Source: Bacteroidota bacterium (GTDB lineage: Bacteria; Bacteroidota; Ignavibacteria; UBA10030; UBA6906). From it: 12,848 nt of DNA. The DNA is taken from the NCBI GenBank assembly GCA_017860555.1, contig JAGDMJ010000043.1:1-12848 (forward strand), in the 5' to 3' direction. Made by a program: the position numbers and the translations under genes. Positions 1-7,339 of this stretch are shown one piece after another (position 1 is the stretch's first letter; each line of letters begins with the position of its first letter). The notes under the pieces were generated by a model. That model was not told where the DNA came from. It ran no database searches and worked only from the letters and a program-made list of their open reading frames with translations.

Positions 1-1808
1 ATATTCACGCTCTTGCCCAACAACTCCTGGTCATTGTACCCGTAGGTTGCCAGAAGAGCTTCGTTGATGAACAGGATCTTTCCTTCCAGATCGCTGAGGA
101 CGAAGCAGTCTTTGGCACACGTGATGGTGTTTGCCAGCAGTCGAAGTTCCTTCTCGGCCTGCTTTCGCGCGGTGACATCTTCCACGGTGGTGATACAGTA
201 GGAGATATTCCCCTCTCCGTCCCGGACCGTCTGAACATTCTCGGAGATCCAGACGATCGTGCCGTCCTTCCGCCTGACCTGCGATTCAAACCCGGACACG
301 GAATTGGTCAGCTGAAGCTGCTCGGCAAAGGCGTAGCGGCGGCCGGGATTCACATAGCGCTGTGCTTCATCGCTGTCCATCTCCGCCAGCAACTCTTCGG
401 GTGAATCATACCCGAAGATGCTCGCGAGAGCGGGATTCGCGCTGACATACTTGCCATGGGGTGTGCGCTTGGCAATGCCCATGACGGCATGCTCAAAGAT
501 CCCTTTGTAGTTCTCTTCCGCCTCTCGCAGCGCTTCCTCCATCGCCTTCTGGGCGGTACTGTCCCGGGCGACAATCAGCACTTTGTCATCCCCGGCAGGG
601 GAGATGGTAGCATCGAACCAGAGAGGCTGCCCGTTGATCCGCAGCGAGTATCCTCCCTTCACGGGGCGCCGCGAGGCAAGCGCTTCGCGCACGTAGCCCA
701 GAAACAATTCCGCGAACTCAGGCGGGAACACCTCCCGGACGGTCTTGCCGATCAATTGGTCAGACGGCCTGTACAGCAATGCGGGATTGGTGGGCGGGAT
801 CTTTAAATAGCGCCCGTCGGCATCCAGGAGCAACACAACGTCGCTCATGGCCGAAAACAGGCTACGCATCTCCGCTTCGGACCTGCGCAGCGACTCCTCC
901 TTTTGTGTCCGATCGATCGCCATGGCGATCTGGGACGAGACAAACGAAAGCATCCGCATGTCCTCGTCCGTGTACCGCACCCCTTCGGAATACGTCTGCA
1001 CGACGAGCACGCCCAGAGTCTGATCTGCCACCTGAAGCGGCACACCCAGCCAATCGAGCGAAGGCTCCCCCATGGATTCCACCTCGCCGCAATTCGCCAG
1101 TTCGCGGAAACGCTCGGGGGAGGCGAGGAGCGGCGTTGCAGTTCGGAGAACGTATTCCGTCAGCCCTTTCCCCGGTTTGCGCGTTTGAGGCGGAGGATCA
1201 CATTCGTCCACAAAATAGGGAAAACTTATGAGGTCAGTTTCCCGATCGTACAGGGCGATATAGAAGTTCTTCGCGGTGATGATCTCGCTGATGCTCTGAT
1301 GGATGGTACAAAAGAGCTCGCCCAGGCTCTGGTTCGACTGGACAGCCGCTGAGATCGCGTAGATTGCCGCCTGCTTTGTCGCCCCGCGCTTCCGCTCCGT
1401 GATATCCTCACCGATAGCCACCGCTCCTTCAATCTTCCCGCTGCCGTTCACGCGGGCGGACACGCTCAGCCGGACCCATAGCGGGTCCGAAGCCGGCGTC
1501 GCGGTCTGCACCTCGAGGTGAATTGGTTCTCCGCGCCGGAAGGCTTCGGAACGCAATCCTGCGCGCAACTCATCGGCGCCGGCAAGCGGGAGGAGCGCCC
1601 CGAGCGAGCTTCTCCCGATCACTTTCTTTGCCGGAAGACCAAAGACGCGCTCGGCTCCCGTATTCCAGAAGTCGATGATGCCATCCGCGTCCGTGGAGAT
1701 CACAGGCACGGAGGCCGCATGCTCAATCGTCTTCGCGAGCGTGGCAACGGAGAACCGGAACCTCTTCCAGAGTCTCCGCGGGACGCTCATCTCGCCGGGC
1801 TCCCTCAT
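1..1808 (-). CDS. Multi-PAS/GAF sensor protein, probable histidine kinase (3' end outside window)
   Basis: An open frame runs from an ATG at 1808 through the left edge without a stop, giving 602 visible residues. The visible part is all sensory: PAS at about 25-139 (ending GEDITERKR), GAF at about 147-303, PAS at about 312-428, PAS at about 433-551 (ending VEDVTARKQAE), and the start of a fourth PAS from about 557. No membrane segment is seen, so it is probably cytoplasmic. Proteins of this build normally end in HisKA and HATPase domains; that is inference, because the end is not here, and a diguanylate cyclase or other output is possible. It lies 34 bases after the NtrC-type gene on the same strand, so co-transcription is likely. 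An in-frame TGA lies three codons before ATG 1808. A second ATG at 1790 has a better-spaced Shine-Dalgarno (AGGGAG) and may be the real start. Confidence 0.85.
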   Translation of the reverse strand, partial: MREPGEMSVPRRLWKRFRFSVATLAKTIEHAASVPVISTDADGIIDFWNTGAERVFGLPAKKVIGRSSLGALLPLAGADELRAGLRSEAFRRGEPIHLEVQTATPASDPLWVRLSVSARVNGSGKIEGAVAIGEDITERKRGATKQAAIYAISAAVQSNQSLGELFCTIHQSISEIITAKNFYIALYDRETDLISFPYFVDECDPPPQTRKPGKGLTEYVLRTATPLLASPERFRELANCGEVESMGEPSLDWLGVPLQVADQTLGVLVVQTYSEGVRYTDEDMRMLSFVSSQIAMAIDRTQKEESLRRSEAEMRSLFSAMSDVVLLLDADGRYLKIPPTNPALLYRPSDQLIGKTVREVFPPEFAELFLGYVREALASRRPVKGGYSLRINGQPLWFDATISPAGDDKVLIVARDSTAQKAMEEALREAEENYKGIFEHAVMGIAKRTPHGKYVSANPALASIFGYDSPEELLAEMDSDEAQRYVNPGRRYAFAEQLQLTNSVSGFESQVRRKDGTIVWISENVQTVRDGEGNISYCITTVEDVTARKQAEKELRLLANTITCAKDCFVLSDLEGKILFINEALLATYGYNDQELLGKSVN

Positions 1809-1842
1809 GCTGCCGTCTCACGCTGTTCGTGGGCCAATGATA

Positions 1843-3261
1843 TCACACGTTCGTGCGGTATGTTCGTTGTTCCGGCTGGATACCCAGCTGTTCCATTCTG
1901 TAGCGAAGCTTTGAGCGGGTAAGGCCAAGGACTTTTGCCGCCTGAACCTGATTCCCCCCCACGATATCCAGCGTCTTCAGGATCAGGTCCCGGACCACCT
2001 CGCTCATCGTGATCCCTTTCGGCGGGATCTCGAGCACAAACGGTTTGCCATCGTGCATTCCGGGCAGCACCGGCTGCCCCTCCCCCGTCCTGAGGAAACC
2101 GAAATGCTCCGGCGTCAAAACCTGGACGTCGTTCAGCAGTACGACGCGCTCCATGGCGTTGCGCAACTCACGGACGTTTCCCCGCCAGGGAAGTTGCTCC
2201 AGGAACTGAAGCGCCTCGGGGGAAAGCCGGGGAACCGGGCGCGTGAAGCGTCGGCAGAATTCCGACAGGAACGCATTCGAAAGCTCGCTGACATCTTCCT
2301 TCCGGTTTCTGAGAGGGGGAATACGGATGGAAGCGACATTGAGCCTGTAGAAGAGATCCTCGCGGAACCTCCCCGCCTCAACCTCTTTGGTGAGCTCGCG
2401 GTTGGAGGCGGCGATGACGCGTACGTCCACGGAAATTTCCTTGGTCCCACCAAGCCGGTAGAACCGCCTCTCCTCAAGGACGCGAAGAAGCTTCACCTGC
2501 ATGTCCAGCGAAAGCTCCCGCACCTCGTCCAGGAGGATCGTCCCGCCATGAGCCAGCTCGAATTTCCCCTGCTTCATCCGCTCCGTGGCGCCGGTAAATG
2601 CCCCTTTTTCGTAGCCGAAGAACTCGCTCTCGGCCAGATCCTTCGGGATCGCGCCGCAATTGATGGTGATGAACGGGGTTTCGGAACGGGCGCTCTTCTG
2701 GTGAATGAACCGGGCAATGAGCTCCTTTCCCGTTCCGCTCTCTCCTTCCAGAAGCACGGTGGTATTGTCCCCCTGCGCAAGTTTTTCGGCTGTGTCCAGG
2801 ACCCTGCGCAGAGCCGGGCTCTTGCCGATGATGCCACCACGGGGGCGCTCTTCTTGCAGCTCCTCTTCAAGTAACTTCACTTTGGTCTGCAGCGACGCAT
2901 AGTCCAGGTTCTTCTCGATCAACACCCCCAAGTGATTCAGGTCGAACGGCTTGACGACAAAGTCGGCGGCTCCCTCCTTCATCGCCCGCACGGCAAGCGC
3001 AACGTCGGAATGCGCCGTCATCATGATGACCGGCATGGTGATCCCTTCGTTCCGCATCCGGTTCAGCAGCTGAATGCCGTTCACCTCACCAAGATAGATA
3101 TCCAGCAGCACCAGATCAGGCTTGCATTCCCCGAGATATTGAAAAAGGTCCTGTCCTTTGTTGCACACCGACACCCCGTATCCCAGATCGGTGAGGATCT
3201 TGTTCAGGGTATTGGTCAGGATGACCTCGTCGTCCCCGATAAGAATTCGTGCTTTGGGCAT
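1843..3261 (-). CDS. NtrC-family sigma-54-dependent response regulator (REC-AAA+-Fis)
   Basis: The 472-residue protein has the standard three-domain build. The receiver domain spans about 1-120, with phosphoacceptor D54 (LVLLD), acidic D10/D11 and K104 (VVKPF). The AAA+ sigma-54 activation domain spans about 143-385, with Walker A GESGTGKE at 173-180, the sigma-54 contact loop GAFTGA at 220-225, Walker B ending in LLDEV near 243-247 and the arginine-finger region FREDLFYRLN. A Fis-type helix-turn-helix lies at about 434-457 (GNQVQAAKVLGLTRSKLRYRM). The family remodels sigma-54 RNA polymerase by ATP hydrolysis after phosphorylation. The usual DEIGE after Walker B reads DEVRE here, a mild deviation. 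The gene starts 32 bases after the kinase stop, with AAGGAT ahead of the ATG, so the two are likely a cognate pair. Its targets are not identified; I saw no convincing sigma-54 promoter in this window. Confidence 0.95.
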   Translation of the reverse strand: MPKARILIGDDEVILTNTLNKILTDLGYGVSVCNKGQDLFQYLGECKPDLVLLDIYLGEVNGIQLLNRMRNEGITMPVIMMTAHSDVALAVRAMKEGAADFVVKPFDLNHLGVLIEKNLDYASLQTKVKLLEEELQEERPRGGIIGKSPALRRVLDTAEKLAQGDNTTVLLEGESGTGKELIARFIHQKSARSETPFITINCGAIPKDLAESEFFGYEKGAFTGATERMKQGKFELAHGGTILLDEVRELSLDMQVKLLRVLEERRFYRLGGTKEISVDVRVIAASNRELTKEVEAGRFREDLFYRLNVASIRIPPLRNRKEDVSELSNAFLSEFCRRFTRPVPRLSPEALQFLEQLPWRGNVRELRNAMERVVLLNDVQVLTPEHFGFLRTGEGQPVLPGMHDGKPFVLEIPPKGITMSEVVRDLILKTLDIVGGNQVQAAKVLGLTRSKLRYRMEQLGIQPEQRTYRTNV

Positions 3262-3293
3262 GGATCAGCATCCTTTGTATTGGAGGAGTTCTG

Positions 3294-4964
3294 TTACAGA
3301 TGAGCTGGGAACACCAGGCGAACGATCGTCCCCGATCCCGGGGCCGGTTCAATGCGTATCTCAGAATTGTGGCGGAGCATGATCTGCTTGGACATTGCCA
3401 GGCCAAGGCCGGTCCCTCCCGGCTTGTTCGTCCGGAAATGTTCGAACAGATGTTTGTATTGTTCTTCGGTGATCCCGGCGCCGCAATCACGGATCGCCAT
3501 CACCACGGACGGACCCGCCCCCCTCTGTGCCTGTGCGGAGTCCTCCATCAGACCGGTGGCGAGCGTTATCACGCCTCCCTCCACAGAAGCGTCGACGGCG
3601 TTCTGGAGCACGTTCAGGATCACCTGTTCGATCTGCTTGGCATCGACGTGAATCCTGGGAAGTCCGGGGGCGAACTGCGTTTCGACGGTGATCTTCTTTT
3701 GCTGCACCGGGACACGGAGAAACCCGAGGACATGATCGGCCAGGTCGTTGATGGCTTCCAGCTTGAGCACCGGCGGTGTGATCCTCGCGAAGCTCAGCGT
3801 ATTCTCCATGACCGATTCCACGCGGCGAGCGCCTTCCAGCGCATCATCGATGATCCCACGCAGGCCGGTGTCGGCGTCGGCTTTCTGCCGCAGGTATTGC
3901 AGATTCAAGGTAACGGCGGAAAGCGGGTTCCTGATCTCGTGCGCGATGCTGGCAGCAAGGCGTCCCATGAGCGACATTTTCTCCGCTTGCATCAACTGCT
4001 CCCGCATACGCTTTTGCTCGGTGATGTCACGGATGTATAGCAGGATCCGATTGTCCTGCGGGCGCGCAAGCGGTGCCGCTCCGACTTCCACGTCGAGCAC
4101 CTCGCCCCCCTTCGTGCGCATGGCGGCTTCCCCGGAAGAAAACATGCTCGCCCCCAGGAGAGAGCCGAGCAGGTCCTCACCCCCGGCGAACGGCGGTTCG
4201 GGAAGCGCAAGCAACTCCTCTTTGCCATACCGCAGCAAGGCAAGCCCCTGCTTGTTCACATCCAGCACTCTCCGCGTGTCTCTGTCCACAACCAGAATCG
4301 CGATGCTCGCGTGGTCGAACAACCCGCGGTAGCGGTCCTCCGAGGCCTGGATCTCCCTGTTCTTGATCGTGAGCGCCTCCGCATACATTTCCAGCTCCGC
4401 CATCTTCTCCTCCAGCTTGCGGATGATGATGGCGTGATGCTTCTCGAGAAACTCATGATCATTGATCGGCTCCTGATCGGGAAGCGCCTGCCGTTTGAAT
4501 CCGTAATGCTGCTCCGTCAACTCGTTGATCGTTTCGATCAGAGATCCCAGGCCCGCGTACTTCACGACATAGCGATCCACGCCGATGCTGCGCGCAAATT
4601 CCTGGTCCGCACCGTCGACGTAGTTTCCGGTGTAGATCACGAACGGAATCTTCGACGAGAGCTCTTTCGCGCGGACTTCTTTGCAGAGTTGAAAGCCGTC
4701 CATCTTCGGCATCATTGCATCCGCCACGATCAGATGGATCTCTGTCGTCTCCAGGTGGCTTAAGGCTTCCAGGCCGTTCTTTGCGGAAACCGGAACGTAC
4801 CCGTTCTCCGAGAGCACCTCTTCGAGGAGCATGAGGTTTTCCTGGACATCATCAACGATAAGGATCTTGAGCGATGCCGGGGCAGCGTGTCCCGCCTGAT
4901 CGACGGAACGGGCCTTCTGCACCCCCTCACCTGCTTCTGTTGGACCCTGCGGAGAATTGGACAT
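3294..4964 (-). CDS. Soluble sensor histidine kinase with N-terminal receiver domain (REC-PAS-HisKA-HATPase)
   Basis: The 556-residue protein shows a receiver domain at about 32-150 (D38/D39, phosphoacceptor D82 in IVADAMMPKMDG, K135), a connecting helix with coiled-coil character at about 170-210, a PAS domain at about 205-320 ending RDITEQKR, HisKA with H342 in ASIAHEIRNPLS, and an HATPase domain with N-box NVLQNAVDA (N455), G1 DCGAGI (493-498) and G2 GGTGLGLAMS (516-525). It lacks transmembrane segments and a signal peptide, so it should act in the cytosol. A receiver in front of the kinase core usually means that another kinase controls this one or that it sits in a phosphorelay. It heads a run with the NtrC-type regulator (32-base gap) and the PAS/GAF sensor. 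AAGGAT precedes the ATG at a spacing of nine bases. The receiver's phosphodonor is unknown. Confidence 0.94.
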   Translation of the reverse strand: MSNSPQGPTEAGEGVQKARSVDQAGHAAPASLKILIVDDVQENLMLLEEVLSENGYVPVSAKNGLEALSHLETTEIHLIVADAMMPKMDGFQLCKEVRAKELSSKIPFVIYTGNYVDGADQEFARSIGVDRYVVKYAGLGSLIETINELTEQHYGFKRQALPDQEPINDHEFLEKHHAIIIRKLEEKMAELEMYAEALTIKNREIQASEDRYRGLFDHASIAILVVDRDTRRVLDVNKQGLALLRYGKEELLALPEPPFAGGEDLLGSLLGASMFSSGEAAMRTKGGEVLDVEVGAAPLARPQDNRILLYIRDITEQKRMREQLMQAEKMSLMGRLAASIAHEIRNPLSAVTLNLQYLRQKADADTGLRGIIDDALEGARRVESVMENTLSFARITPPVLKLEAINDLADHVLGFLRVPVQQKKITVETQFAPGLPRIHVDAKQIEQVILNVLQNAVDASVEGGVITLATGLMEDSAQAQRGAGPSVVMAIRDCGAGITEEQYKHLFEHFRTNKPGGTGLGLAMSKQIMLRHNSEIRIEPAPGSGTIVRLVFPAHL

Positions 4965-5098
4965 ATCGGTGTGATCCTTGTATGAAGTACGGCAGATGGT
5001 GAAAAGTGCGCAACCAAAATACTAATATTAGCCAACAGTATGCAATACGTTGAGCCGTGTATTTTGAACACTGGTAACTACGTAGAGAGATCGGTGAT
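4965..5098 (-). promoter_or_regulatory. AT-rich leader of the kinase operon with short palindromes
   Basis: These 134 bases lie between the NarL-type gene and the kinase and are clearly more AT-rich than the flanking genes, as expected for a promoter. Read on the minus strand they hold TATTTTGG (plus 5014-5021), which agrees at five of six fixed positions with the Bacteroidota -7 box TAnnTTTG, and a TTG about 21 bases upstream. Symmetric short sites are CTAATATTAG (5022-5031, perfect), CTACGTAG (5078-5085, perfect) and GTGT-N7-ACAC (5057-5071). No hairpin with a T-run was seen to end the upstream gene, so read-through is possible. The promoter call rests on pattern only. Confidence 0.35.
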
Positions 5099-5812
5099 TT
5101 ATCGGGGAAGAATCAGGATGCCATTCTTGATGGCATATGTCACCAGGCTGGCCGTATCATGAATATCAAGTTTTTTCATGATATTGTTGCAGTGGGTGTC
5201 CACTGTCCTGACGCTGATGTGGAGAGTCTCAGCGATTCGTTGGTGAGTTTCGCCTTCGGCGACAAGCTGGAGTATTTCCCGCTCCCGGGCAGTCAATCGA
5301 GGATCAGTTTTCAGGGGCGAACCCCCGCTCCCGTCCGGATTGATGGACCTCACATAATCATCCGCCAAGATCTTGGAGACAGATGGGCTGAAGAACGCAT
5401 GGCCCGAGTGAATCGACACAATCGCGTTGTACAGGTCTTCCGCCGCGCAATTCTTGAGGATGTAGCCATTTGCTCCGCTGCGGACGACCTCCAGGACGTA
5501 CTCTTCGTTGTCGTGTGCCGTGAGGATGAGGATTTTGACGCTGGGCGACTGTTTTCTGATCTGCCGGGTTGCCTCGAGGCCATTGAGGGCAGGCATACTG
5601 ATGTCCATGAGAACGACGTCGGGCTCAAGCCGGTCCGCCAGCTCAACGGCAACTCTCCCGTCAGCCGCCTCTCCCACCACCTCCATCCGTTCATTGAGCG
5701 AGAGTAAGGAAATCAATGCGCGGCGGACGATCGTATGGTCGTCGGCGATGAGAAGTTTGATCGTCTTACCGGCTGAATTGTTTCGCGCAGAGTCCATCCG
5801 TGGCGATGACAC
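5099..5812 (-). CDS. NarL/FixJ-family response regulator
   Basis: The protein has a receiver domain at about 17-135 (D24/D25, phosphoacceptor D70 in VVLMD, T98, K120 in YILKN) and a LuxR-type DNA-binding domain at about 170-232 (LTAREREILQLVAEG...ISVRTVDTHCNNIMKKL). The length, 237 residues from the GTG or 232 from the ATG, is normal for the family. Phosphorylation by a partner kinase should promote dimerisation and DNA binding. The recognition helix carries HQRI and DTHC where many relatives have NKEI and ETHR. The first possible start is GTG at 5812, directly after an in-frame TGA; ATG at 5797 is the alternative, and neither has a clear Shine-Dalgarno. The cognate kinase is uncertain: the kinase 134 bases downstream is a candidate but is better paired with the NtrC-type protein. 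A CRP-like site lies about 80 bases upstream. Confidence 0.93.
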   Translation of the reverse strand: MSSPRMDSARNNSAGKTIKLLIADDHTIVRRALISLLSLNERMEVVGEAADGRVAVELADRLEPDVVLMDISMPALNGLEATRQIRKQSPSVKILILTAHDNEEYVLEVVRSGANGYILKNCAAEDLYNAIVSIHSGHAFFSPSVSKILADDYVRSINPDGSGGSPLKTDPRLTAREREILQLVAEGETHQRIAETLHISVRTVDTHCNNIMKKLDIHDTASLVTYAIKNGILILPR

Positions 5813-5890
5813 TCATGGTAGAGAAAGTGGTGGAAAAGCCCTCAAGAAGGTATTGCTTTCTTGCCTGAAGTTCAACGGCAGGAACCCAAA

Positions 5891-5906
5891 TGTGATAGGC
5901 GTCACA
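5891..5906. promoter_or_regulatory. Perfect CRP-like operator TGTGA-N6-TCACA
   Basis: The 16 bases TGTGATAGGCGTCACA form a perfect inverted repeat with a six-base spacer. This equals the core of the classical CRP consensus, and AAA precedes the left arm as in the extended consensus. It lies in the 214-base divergent region, 79 bases from the GTG of the NarL-type gene and 120 bases from the ATG of the secreted-protein gene, so it could act on either. Binding by a CRP/FNR-family protein is inferred from the motif. No such regulator gene is in this window. Confidence 0.5.
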
Positions 5907-6026
5907 AAGGCCTGAGATAGTCACTTTTATCTATTGATTCCAGGCTCACTTTTCAGCACGTTCGCACCAGCGTTGCTCTTCTCCCCGACCAGCATCGTGC
6001 CCCACTCCATTCCGAAAGGGCCTGTC

Positions 6027-6632
6027 ATGAAGCGCTTGCTTGCGATCACCTGCACGTTCATTCTCATGATGCACATCGGACAGTTTGCCTTCGCGCAAAC
6101 TCCCCGGACATTGTCGTATCAAGGGATCCTCACCGACAGCACGGATCATCCCAAGCCTGACGGCACCTACACGATCACCTTCCGGCTCTATGACACAGAA
6201 AGCGGAGGCACTGCCCTCTGGACGGAGGCAAAGTCGCTCGGTGTAAAGAAGGGGCTCTTTGCCACCGACCTGGGCGATGTGACGCCCTTCCCGGCTGCCG
6301 TGAAGTTCGACAAGCCCTACTGGCTGAGCATGCAGGTCTCCGGAGGGAGTGAGCTTTCGCCTCGGTTGCACTTCTCCTCGGTGGCCTACAGCATGACGAG
6401 TGTGAAAGCCGACAGCACGCGCATTGCCAGCACCGTGGTCAATGGCAGCATCACCAACACGAAGCTCGCCGACGCCTCCGTGACAAGTGCCAAGATCGCC
6501 GATGCCTCGATCCAGTGTGCCGACCTGGCGCAGAACGGTGCCAGTGAAGGACAGGTCTTGAAGTTGATCAGGTCACTGCAGAGAATATCGCCTTCTCTGC
6601 CCTGTTCATACCCGCTCCTAGGGTACGATTGA
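6027..6632 (+). CDS. Secreted protein with Ignavibacteria-type N-terminal module, C-terminus frame-broken
   Basis: ATG 6027 follows AAAGGG at a spacing of six and begins a clear signal peptide (MKRLLAITCTFILMMHIG, cleavage near AFA|QT at 23/24). An upstream in-frame ATG at 5934 would bury this signal and is not favoured. The mature part carries a module around 28-125 (LSYQGILTDS, DGTYTITFRLYD, ALWTE, KPYWLSMQV, SPRLHFSSVAYSM), then short repeats VVNGSITNTKLADA / SVTSAKIADA / SIQCADL that look like a beta-strand repeat stalk. From about residue 180 the frame turns into unlikely sequence (LIRSLQRISPSLP...) and stops at 6632. A plausible native tail lies in another frame at 6622-6786, so the gene looks disrupted or mis-sequenced. 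It is the first gene of a plus-strand pair with 6801-7322. Its function is unknown; it is probably exported and surface-associated. Confidence 0.75.
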   Translation: MKRLLAITCTFILMMHIGQFAFAQTPRTLSYQGILTDSTDHPKPDGTYTITFRLYDTESGGTALWTEAKSLGVKKGLFATDLGDVTPFPAAVKFDKPYWLSMQVSGGSELSPRLHFSSVAYSMTSVKADSTRIASTVVNGSITNTKLADASVTSAKIADASIQCADLAQNGASEGQVLKLIRSLQRISPSLPCSYPLLGYD

Positions 6633-6786
6633 GACACCCTCTGGTGGTGACCCGCCGCCACCCGGCGATGCTTTGGCCGCGGCAGGAAAGCAACGCGCCA
6701 CTTCGGACTCAGTTGAGAGCCGCCTGAACGCGCTGACAGCCGTACTCAAGGCACTCAAACGAGAACAAGCTTCACGTGGGCAATAA
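6622..6786 (+). pseudogene. Out-of-frame original C-terminal tail of the preceding secreted-protein gene
   Basis: In the frame one base ahead of the upstream gene's frame, codons from 6622 read GTIETPSGGDPPPPGD, then ALAAAGKQRATSDSVESRL, then NALTAVLKALKREQASRGQ and a TAA at 6784-6786. This is a low-complexity Gly/Pro linker followed by an amphipathic helix, a typical ending for exported repeat proteins, and it stops 14 bases before the next gene's ATG with that gene's Shine-Dalgarno in between. The frame is closed just upstream by TAG at 6619-6621, so it cannot start independently. I read it as the detached tail of the 6027 gene. Confidence 0.6.
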
Positions 6787-6800
6787 GAGAGGAGAGAAAA

Positions 6801-7322
6801 ATGAAAACCATCATCATCCTGCTCGTGCTGCCTCTGGCTGTCCCCTCTCTCGCCCAGAACACCAGAGTACCCTGGAGTTCTTTCTCCATGGGCTACGGCG
6901 CCTCCCTCGAGGGGAATGTGGCAGTCAAAGCCGTGGCCGGGCAGACCATCATTGGCCAGACCCGGGGGGCAAACTTCCAAACGATAGGAGGCTTTCTTGC
7001 CAATCCCCTGCTCTCGAACCTGGTGACAGGCGTGGAACAATCTGAGGAAGGCATGCCGGCCGTCTTTGAGCTTGCACAGAACTACCCCAACCCGTTCAAC
7101 CCGACTACGACGATATACTTCGACATCCCGGTGAAGTCGCATGTTACGCTGAAGGTCTACAACGTGATCGGTCAGGAGGTGGTGACACTGGTTGAGGAGG
7201 AGAAAACGCCCGGCCGCTATAGCGTCAGGCTGAATGCGGCGGCTCTCGCCAGCGGTGCGTATTTCTATCGACTCGTTGCTGGGAACTACGTGGCAGTGAA
7301 AAAGCTATTGTTGTTACGCTAG
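6801..7322 (+). CDS. Small exported protein with type IX secretion C-terminal sorting domain
   Basis: The protein has 173 residues. A signal peptide (MKTIIILLVLPLAVPSLA|Q, cleavage near 18) takes it to the periplasm. Residues about 25-66 (SSFSMGYGASLEGN...AGQTIIGQTRGANFQTIGGF) match a short Gly-rich module that often precedes sorting domains in this group. From about 88 to the end comes a complete por-type sorting domain: LAQNYPNPFNPTTTIYFDIP, VTLKVYNVIGQEVVTLVEEE, PGRYSVRLNAAALASGAYFY, then RL and KKLLLLR. Such tails direct cargo across the outer membrane by the type IX system and are usually removed. Little is left besides signal and tail, so any cargo function rests on about 60 residues. 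The strong ribosome site AGAGGAGAG stands seven bases before the ATG. It probably shares a transcript with the 6027 gene. Confidence 0.88.
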   Translation: MKTIIILLVLPLAVPSLAQNTRVPWSSFSMGYGASLEGNVAVKAVAGQTIIGQTRGANFQTIGGFLANPLLSNLVTGVEQSEEGMPAVFELAQNYPNPFNPTTTIYFDIPVKSHVTLKVYNVIGQEVVTLVEEEKTPGRYSVRLNAAALASGAYFYRLVAGNYVAVKKLLLLR

Positions 7323-7339
7323 CCGGAGTGGTTTCTTTT

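Noticed and set aside
845..1231. Several short open frames on both strands inside the PAS/GAF sensor region
   Set aside because: The continuous minus-strand frame with PAS and GAF motifs explains the region; the others are overlapping shadows.
2053..2874. Open frame on the plus strand (273 codons) opposite the NtrC-type gene
   Set aside because: It lies wholly inside a strongly conserved AAA+ gene on the other strand and has no recognisable domain.
3249..4040. Open frame on the plus strand (263 codons) opposite the kinase
   Set aside because: Antisense to HisKA/HATPase motifs; its composition is that of a reversed coding frame.
5042..5056. Sigma-54 promoter-like GG...GC ahead of the kinase gene (minus strand)
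   Set aside because: The spacing between GG and GC is 11 bases, not the required 10, and the flanks do not fit TGGCAC/TTGCA.
5934..6026. Upstream ATG extending the secreted-protein gene by 31 codons
   Set aside because: It would put 31 residues before a clean signal peptide; ATG 6027 has AAAGGG at good spacing.
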